DNA of 34,899 nucleotides. Source: Myxococcales bacterium (GTDB taxonomy: Bacteria > Myxococcota > UBA727 > JABDBI01). Shown in pieces: positions 32,683-34,899 of this stretch. The position numbers and the translations under genes were made by a program. How positions within the stretch are numbered: position 1 is the stretch's first letter; the number at the start of each line of letters is the position of its first letter. The notes beneath the pieces are model-generated. The model saw nothing but the letters and a program-made list of their open reading frames with translations. It had not been told where the DNA came from and ran no database searches. The stretch lies in the NCBI GenBank assembly GCA_023248595.1, contig JAHFEG010000022.1, positions 1-34,899 of the forward strand, in the 5' to 3' direction.

Positions 32683-34004
32683 GATTTTTGAAATCAATGC
32701 TCCTCGCTGCTTTTCTTTCGGGCACGGCTTTTGCACACATCGCTGAAGTGACGCCGACGGAAAATTTTCTAGCCTACTTAAGTGAGTTGCTGGAACAAAA
32801 CATCGTCGGAGATGATGAGTTAGTAATTCTGATCGAAGCTTCCGAGCAAAACCAAGTGGTTAATCCGATTTCTGTGAAAAAATCGCAGACACTGCTTTCG
32901 CTTCACTTCGCACACCAAGCATTTGCCAGTATTCTCGAGGGTGTTGATGCTGCCGAGGTTGGTGCTTGGGCACGCGAACATGTGAAAGAGCAAGAACGTG
33001 TTCGTCATAAACGCAAAGAAAAAGACGAAGAGACTAAGACACCGTGGAAGTTGAAACCAGGGGGGATACTCTCAGTAGGGCATAAGCATGTCTGCGTTAT
33101 TGATGTCAATGACCAGGCCGCTTGCTGGTTGGATAATTTTTCTGGTCCAAGGAAAGATCAATGGGTAGTTCCGTCCGACTTGGGCCCCGTCAAATCGATA
33201 TCGTCTGGTAACTTTCATGCCTGCGCGATGCAGGTGGACGATACGGTTGCTTGCTGGAAAGTTAATGCTTTTGGCCACAGCGGGCAAATCAAGGTTCCGT
33301 CTGATTTGGGTCCTGTCCAATCGGTTGTTGCTGGCTATGACCATACGTGTGCAGTGAACGCTGACAAGGTGCTGGTTTGCTGGGGACATAACGACTATGG
33401 TCCAATCACGGTTCCTGCGGATTTGGGTCCTGTCCAATTGGTTTCAACTGGCAAGAATCACGACTGCGCGATTAAGGGGGACGATACGGTAGCATGCTGG
33501 GGGCGTAACGATCATGGTCAAAGCACGGTTCCTGCGGATTTAGGTTTAGTCCAATCGATATCCGCTGGTGGCTCTTATACCTGCGCCGTGAAGATGAATG
33601 GCACGGTAGTATGCTGGGGGTCTAATTCTTTTGGTCAAAGCACTGTTCCGTCCAATTTGGGATTCGTTAGATCAATTTCAGCTAGCATTTACCACACGTG
33701 CGTCGTGGAGGCGAGTGATCTGGTTTCTTGCTGGGGACTCCAACCCGATGGTCAACACATGGTTCTGCCCGATTTGTGTTACGCGCAATTAATATCCGCT
33801 GGTAGCCAGCGCACATGTGCCGTGAAAATGGACGATACGATTGTTTGCTGGGATACTATGGGCGACGGTCATGGCGAGGTTATTCCAGGTTTAAAAGTCA
33901 AAAGTTCTGGAAATTCTATTGTGAAACAGCACCCTATGCTAAAATCCTGGTTCTGTGAAATGTGGGTGCTGTGGAATCAATTTTTGAGGATCTTGCCTGG
34001 ATGA
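32679..34004 (+). CDS. exported RCC1-like repeat protein, copy 1
   Basis: A 441-residue protein. Signal peptide MRFLKSMLLAAFLSGTAFA; then an unrecognised helical domain (~25-125, including DDELVILIEASEQNQVVNP and ending in a charged KEQERVRHKRKEKDEE stretch); then about seven RCC1-like repeats of 39 residues with consensus SxGxxHTCAVKxDDTVxCWGxNxxGQSTVPxDLGPVQ. The period is 117 bp (first unit 126). Each repeat has two cysteines, fitting disulfide-stabilised blades outside the cytoplasm. RCC1 folds are seven-bladed propellers used in protein binding. Its start overlaps the stop of the VWA gene and its stop overlaps the start of copy 2 (ATGATG at 34001), indicating one operon. Ligand unknown. 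Confidence 0.85.
   Translation: MRFLKSMLLAAFLSGTAFAHIAEVTPTENFLAYLSELLEQNIVGDDELVILIEASEQNQVVNPISVKKSQTLLSLHFAHQAFASILEGVDAAEVGAWAREHVKEQERVRHKRKEKDEETKTPWKLKPGGILSVGHKHVCVIDVNDQAACWLDNFSGPRKDQWVVPSDLGPVKSISSGNFHACAMQVDDTVACWKVNAFGHSGQIKVPSDLGPVQSVVAGYDHTCAVNADKVLVCWGHNDYGPITVPADLGPVQLVSTGKNHDCAIKGDDTVACWGRNDHGQSTVPADLGLVQSISAGGSYTCAVKMNGTVVCWGSNSFGQSTVPSNLGFVRSISASIYHTCVVEASDLVSCWGLQPDGQHMVLPDLCYAQLISAGSQRTCAVKMDDTIVCWDTMGDGHGEVIPGLKVKSSGNSIVKQHPMLKSWFCEMWVLWNQFLRILPG
32796..33050 (+). repeat. conserved module, copy 1 (direct repeat)
   Basis: About 255 bp encoding the N-terminal helical domain of the first RCC1-like protein. It is almost identical to 34116-34370, including a run of over 100 identical bases, while the sequences before (signal peptide) and after (RCC1 blades) have diverged clearly. 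Confidence 0.9.
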
Positions 34005-34899
34005 TGTTCCTCAAATCCATAGTTATCGCTGCTTTGCTTTCTTGCTCTGCTTTTGCGCACACTGCTGAAGTGGCGCCAACGGAAAACTTTCTGGCCTACT
34101 TGAGCGAGTTGTTAGAGCAAAACATCGTCGGAGATGATGAGTTAGTAATTCTGATCGAAGCTTCCGAGCAAAACCAAGTGGTTAATCCGATTTCTGTGAA
34201 AAAATCGCAGACACTGCTTTCGCTTCACTTCGCACATCAAGCATTTGCCGGTATTTTGGAAGGTGTTGATGCTGCCGAGGTTGGTGCTTGGGCCCGCGCA
34301 CATGTGCAAGAGCAAGAACGTGTTCGCCATAAACGCAAAGAAAAAGACGAAGAGACTAAAACGCCGTGGAAAGAGCAGCCGCCTGTTGTGCTTTCGGCAG
34401 GGGGCTATCATGTTTGTGTTATTAACAGCGATGACCAAGTCATTTGCTGGGGACATAACGATCATGGCCAAAGCAAAATTCCATTAGATCTAGGTCCAGT
34501 CAAAGCGGTTGTAGCCGGTGGCATTCATACCTGCGCGATGAGGGTGGACGACACAGTTGCTTGTTGGTGGAGATATGTTGAGAATGGTCAAAGTGCGGTC
34601 CCGCCAGATTTAGGTCCAGTTAAAACGATTGCAGTGGGCGGGTTTCATACGTGCGTAGTGAAGGTGGATGATAAAGTTGCTTGCTGGGGAGATGACGATT
34701 GGGGTCAAAGAACGGTGCCGTCCAATTTAGGCCCAGTCCAATCGGTTGCAGCTGGCGGATATCATACCTGCGCGGTGAGGGCGGGTAATGCGGCTGCCTG
34801 TTGGGGGAAAAATAACGATGGTCAAAGTGCGGTCCCGTCAGATTTAGGTCCAGTCAAAACGATTGCAGCCGGCGGGCTTCATACTTGTGTAGTGAAGGT
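34001..34899 (+). CDS. exported RCC1-like repeat protein, copy 2 (cut by the window end)
   Basis: An open frame of 299 codons running off the window. It starts ATGATG, overlapping the stop of copy 1. Signal peptide MMFLKSIVIAALLSCSAFA, then the same helical domain as in copy 1 (near identical), then at least four 39-residue RCC1-like repeats (period 117-120 bp) with HTC and CWG cysteines. The blades differ from those of copy 1 in many positions. The remaining repeats and stop lie outside the window. Confidence 0.85.
   Translation, partial: MMFLKSIVIAALLSCSAFAHTAEVAPTENFLAYLSELLEQNIVGDDELVILIEASEQNQVVNPISVKKSQTLLSLHFAHQAFAGILEGVDAAEVGAWARAHVQEQERVRHKRKEKDEETKTPWKEQPPVVLSAGGYHVCVINSDDQVICWGHNDHGQSKIPLDLGPVKAVVAGGIHTCAMRVDDTVACWWRYVENGQSAVPPDLGPVKTIAVGGFHTCVVKVDDKVACWGDDDWGQRTVPSNLGPVQSVAAGGYHTCAVRAGNAAACWGKNNDGQSAVPSDLGPVKTIAAGGLHTCVVK
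34116..34370 (+). repeat. conserved module, copy 2 (direct repeat)
   Basis: Partner of 32796-33050 at a 1320-bp offset. Few base differences are visible, mostly near its 3' half. Homologous recombination between the two would delete or duplicate one whole RCC1-like gene and keep the frame. Confidence 0.9.

Noticed and set aside
33067-34899. CRISPR-like array from the regular 117-bp periodicity
   Set aside because: The period is too long, the units are degenerate, and they are explained completely by 39-residue RCC1-like protein repeats.

Overview
The window is a gene-dense stretch (short intergenic gaps, several overlapping start/stop codons) from a Gram-negative bacterium, most likely a host-associated proteobacterium. 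Support for Gram-negative: a TonB-family protein, two lipoproteins, and many Sec signal peptides. Support for proteobacterium: RNase G, SlyD, DUF1178 and the diaminopimelate genes. Support for a host-associated life: an ankyrin-like protein, a secreted protein with a eukaryote-type ubiquitin-binding zinc finger, RCC1-type repeat proteins, and Rickettsia-like palindromic repeats placed inside coding genes. The TrpA/TrpB sequences look gammaproteobacterial, while the repeat family and the absence of an encoded CCA on the tRNA would also fit an alphaproteobacterium. The class is not resolved.

Layout. 1-2 kb: a trpB that has lost its N-terminus at a junction with an IS-end-like repeat, followed by intact trpA. 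2-5.3 kb: a multidomain surface lipoprotein and a secreted GH18 chitinase-like protein. 5.2-8.1 kb (minus strand): a TPP riboswitch controlling a PnuC-type transporter (hence probably the thiamine transporter PnuT) and an overlapping NadR-like kinase, preceded by a periplasmic 5'-nucleotidase. 8.2-9.1 kb: two tandem paralogous small secreted proteins. 9.3-10.4 kb: an IS481-like element whose transposase carries an in-frame amber codon. 10.5-12.2 kb: a winged-helix protein and a TonB-family protein, both containing in-frame dispersed repeats, separated by a 343-bp gap with two hairpins. 12.3-16.7 kb: NAD kinase, Bcp peroxiredoxin, tRNA-Leu(UAA), a membrane protein with three repeated winged-helix-like domains, and a eukaryote-type (GSII) glutamine synthetase. 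16.7-21.7 kb: DUF1178 protein, RadA, the exported zinc-finger/RING-like protein, SlyD, ankyrin-like protein and a BamE-like lipoprotein. 21.7-27.5 kb: dapF, leucine dehydrogenase, rng and dapE form an operon, followed by a nearly perfect 85-bp inverted repeat and dapD. 27.7 kb to the end: an operon of four genes, all with N-terminal export signals: a MoxR/RavA-type AAA+ ATPase, a 1172-residue transglutaminase plus von Willebrand A protein, and two tandem RCC1-like repeat proteins that share a nearly identical N-terminal domain (the second runs off the window).

The two strongest leads for undescribed biology are the exported AAA+/transglutaminase-VWA/RCC1 operon and the secreted protein combining an NZF ubiquitin-binding finger with an eight-cysteine RING-like module. 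The TPP-riboswitch/PnuC/NadR-like kinase operon is a good case for re-annotation as thiamine salvage.
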